This document shows, in pieces, positions 6,630 through 7,740 of a stretch of 7,740 nucleotides of DNA. Below the pieces are notes generated by a model. It saw only the letters and a program-made list of their open reading frames with translations, made no database searches and had not been told where the DNA came from. The translations under genes and the position numbers were made by a program. Source of the stretch: Pirellulales bacterium. GTDB taxonomy: Bacteria > Planctomycetota > Planctomycetia > Pirellulales > JALHLM01. Position 1 is the stretch's first letter, and the number at the start of each line of letters is the position of its first letter. The DNA is taken from the NCBI GenBank assembly GCA_022844585.1, contig JALHLM010000286.1:1-7740 (forward strand). The letters run 5' to 3'.

Positions 6630-7268
6630 CTATCCCTCGATGGTGCGCGACGGCAATGTGAGCACGCGCTCGACCGCCGCTTGGATATCGGATTGTACCG
6701 CCGCGATGTCGCGCGCGGCGTCGATGACAATAATGTTCTGCGGTTGCGTGGCCGCTTCGGTGAGATAGCCCTGGCGCAAGTGAGCGCGGAACGCGTCGCC
6801 TTGGCGCTCCATACGATCGCGTTCGCGCTGCATGCGGACATCGGTGGTTTCCGGCGGCGCGTCGAGGACGATGGTCAGGTCGGGGAGCAATCCGCCGGTG
6901 GCGACTTTGCCGACTCTCCAGATATCGCCCGTTGGCAGGCCGCCGGCGTGGCCTTGATAGACGACGCTGGCGAGCAGGTAGCGATCGCTGAGAACCGTTT
7001 TGCCGGCGGCCAACGCGGGCGCGATGACTTCCTCGACGAGCTGTGCGCGCGAGGCCATGTAAAGTAGGAGTTCGCTTTTGCGCGAGATGGCGACGCCGTC
7101 GGTGTGGAGGAGCAGGTGGCGAATTTTTTCACCGAGGGGCGTCGCGCCCGGGTCGCGACAGGTGATGACGTCCTGGCCGCGCGCGTCGAGCCACGTGCGC
7201 AATAGCTCGATCTGCGTGGATTTGCCGACGCCGTCGGCACCGTCGAGGGAGATGAAGAGTGGCCGCAT
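6630..7268 (-). CDS. tmk: Thymidylate kinase
   Basis: The enzyme phosphorylates dTMP to dTDP with ATP, an essential cytoplasmic step of dTTP synthesis. The 212-residue length is typical. Motifs seen: P-loop GADGVGKST (10-18), substrate-binding RDPGATPLGEKIR (38-50; the common form is REPGGT), the DRY motif (95-97) followed by YQG (104-106), and an arginine-rich LID around 146-160 (RMQRERDRMERQGD). Basic residues in the LID, together with a P-loop lacking an extra Arg, fit the E. coli-like type II class. ATG at 7268 starts directly at the conserved MRPLFISLDG strand. No Shine-Dalgarno site is seen, but TACAAT lies 6 bases upstream, so the mRNA may be leaderless. The AAA ATPase follows 11 bases after the stop. 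Many bacteria have holB at this position. Confidence 0.97.
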   Translation of the reverse strand: MRPLFISLDGADGVGKSTQIELLRTWLDARGQDVITCRDPGATPLGEKIRHLLLHTDGVAISRKSELLLYMASRAQLVEEVIAPALAAGKTVLSDRYLLASVVYQGHAGGLPTGDIWRVGKVATGGLLPDLTIVLDAPPETTDVRMQRERDRMERQGDAFRAHLRQGYLTEAATQPQNIIVIDAARDIAAVQSDIQAAVERVLTLPSRTIEG

Positions 7269-7274
7269 GGTGTG

Positions 7275-7280
7275 ATTGTA
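7275..7280 (-). promoter_or_regulatory. Candidate -10 box of tmk (leaderless start)
   Basis: On the minus strand TACAAT (5 of 6 matches to TATAAT) ends 6 bases before the tmk ATG. Transcription would then start at or next to the A of the start codon, which agrees with the missing ribosome-binding site. No recognisable -35 box lies 15-19 bases further upstream, so the call is tentative. Confidence 0.3.
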
Positions 7281-7331
7281 GCGGAGTGGGCTGCGGGCGC
7301 GATGGCGGAGGGGGGTGAAAAACGCCGTGCT

Positions 7332-7390
7332 CCCAGGGAAGGCCGGTTGAGCCTAATTTTGTGGCGAGGTTGTGGGGGGCCTTCCCTGGG
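7332..7390. repeat. 13-bp perfect inverted repeat in the tmk/hydrolase divergent gap
   Basis: Arms CCCAGGGAAGGCC (7332-7344) and GGCCTTCCCTGGG (7378-7390) are exact reverse complements, separated by 33 bases. By a rough estimate fewer than 0.01 such pairs are expected by chance in the window. The pair lies between two divergently transcribed genes, where no terminator is needed, about 64 bases from the tmk start and 79 bases from the hydrolase start. It could be a miniature repeat element with terminal inverted repeats, a two-site operator, or a remnant of an insertion. No target-site duplication is obvious. Confidence 0.75.
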
Positions 7391-7468
7391 CTTGGCGCGA
7401 TGTGCTGTTGAGAGCCTCGCTGTAGAATTTCAATCGTTAGCTTACTGAGGCATCCCGGAGGACATCGC
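7391..7468 (+). promoter_or_regulatory. Upstream region and ribosome-binding site of the hydrolase gene
   Basis: A strong Shine-Dalgarno site GGAGGA (7457-7462) lies 6 bases before the ATG at 7469 and fixes the start. TAGAAT (7423-7428) is a plausible -10 box, but no -35 box at a suitable distance is seen (TTGAGA at 7408-7413 is only 9 bases away), so the promoter itself is uncertain. Confidence 0.45.
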
Positions 7469-7740
7469 ATGGCCCGGTTCATCACCAAAGACGGAACGGA
7501 GCTGTACTACAAGGACTGGGGAGCGGGCCGCGCGATCACGTTCAGTCATGGGTGGCCGCTGACGTCGGACGCCTGGGAAGCGCAGATGTTTTTTCTCGCT
7601 TCGCAGGGGTATCGGTGCATTGCGCATGATCGGCGTGGGCATGGCCGTTCCAGCCAGCCGTGGCATGGGAACGACATGGACACTTACGCCGACGACCTGG
7701 CGGAGTTGTTGGATCATCTCGACGTGCGCGACGCCGTGAT
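7469..7740 (+). CDS. Alpha/beta hydrolase, non-heme chloroperoxidase/arylesterase type (N-terminal part)
   Basis: 90 codons are visible and the gene runs off the right edge. The start matches this family closely: FITKDGTELYYKDWG (4-18), oxyanion-hole segment SHGWPL (26-31), SDAWEAQM (33-40), the strand and turn HDRRGHGRSSQPW (53-65), and NDMDTYADDLAELL (68-81). Such enzymes are cytoplasmic serine hydrolases of about 270-280 residues acting on small esters, some with cofactor-free perhydrolase (halogenation) activity in vitro. The nucleophile Ser in GHSxGG and the catalytic Asp and His lie beyond the window, so activity cannot be confirmed. The physiological substrate is unknown. It is the only plus-strand gene and the only one with a strong Shine-Dalgarno site. 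Confidence 0.94.
   Translation, partial: MARFITKDGTELYYKDWGAGRAITFSHGWPLTSDAWEAQMFFLASQGYRCIAHDRRGHGRSSQPWHGNDMDTYADDLAELLDHLDVRDAV

Overview
This is a GC-rich (roughly 60% by eye) chromosomal segment. It looks like a member of the Planctomycetota, probably a Pirellulales-type lineage. That placement is an inference from three things: start codons mostly without a Shine-Dalgarno site, a large exported HEAT-repeat protein, and the 9-base CCTCCGTG-type repeat that I associate with such genomes. No rRNA, tRNA, CRISPR array, transposase or phage gene is visible. Nearly the whole window is coding, and five of the six genes lie on the minus strand.

Layout in the direction of minus-strand transcription (right to left): thymidylate kinase tmk (7268-6630); after 11 bases, a two-module AAA ATPase whose first module has lost its nucleotide-binding motifs (6618-4729); a 296-base gap holding a good sigma-70-like promoter and a leader hairpin; argininosuccinate lyase argH (4432-2993), whose last codons run into a 9-base tandem repeat; after 8 bases, an exported HEAT-repeat protein with a degenerate receiver-like domain (2984-705); after 61 bases, the AAA+ core of a sigma-54 activator (643 to beyond base 1). 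Divergently, on the right edge, starts an alpha/beta hydrolase of the non-heme chloroperoxidase/arylesterase type (7469 onward, plus strand). The 200-base divergent gap carries a 13-bp perfect inverted repeat.

There are probably two transcription units on the minus strand: tmk plus the AAA ATPase, and argH plus the HEAT/receiver-like protein, possibly continuing into the sigma-54 activator. tmk and argH are housekeeping enzymes (dTTP and arginine synthesis). The AAA protein and the HEAT/receiver-like protein have no assignable function and are the parts most likely to be undescribed. I do not see a complete defence or mobile system. The best leads are the exported pseudo-receiver next to a receiver-less sigma-54 activator, the half-dead double AAA protein behind tmk, the repeat captured by argH, and the 13-bp inverted repeat.
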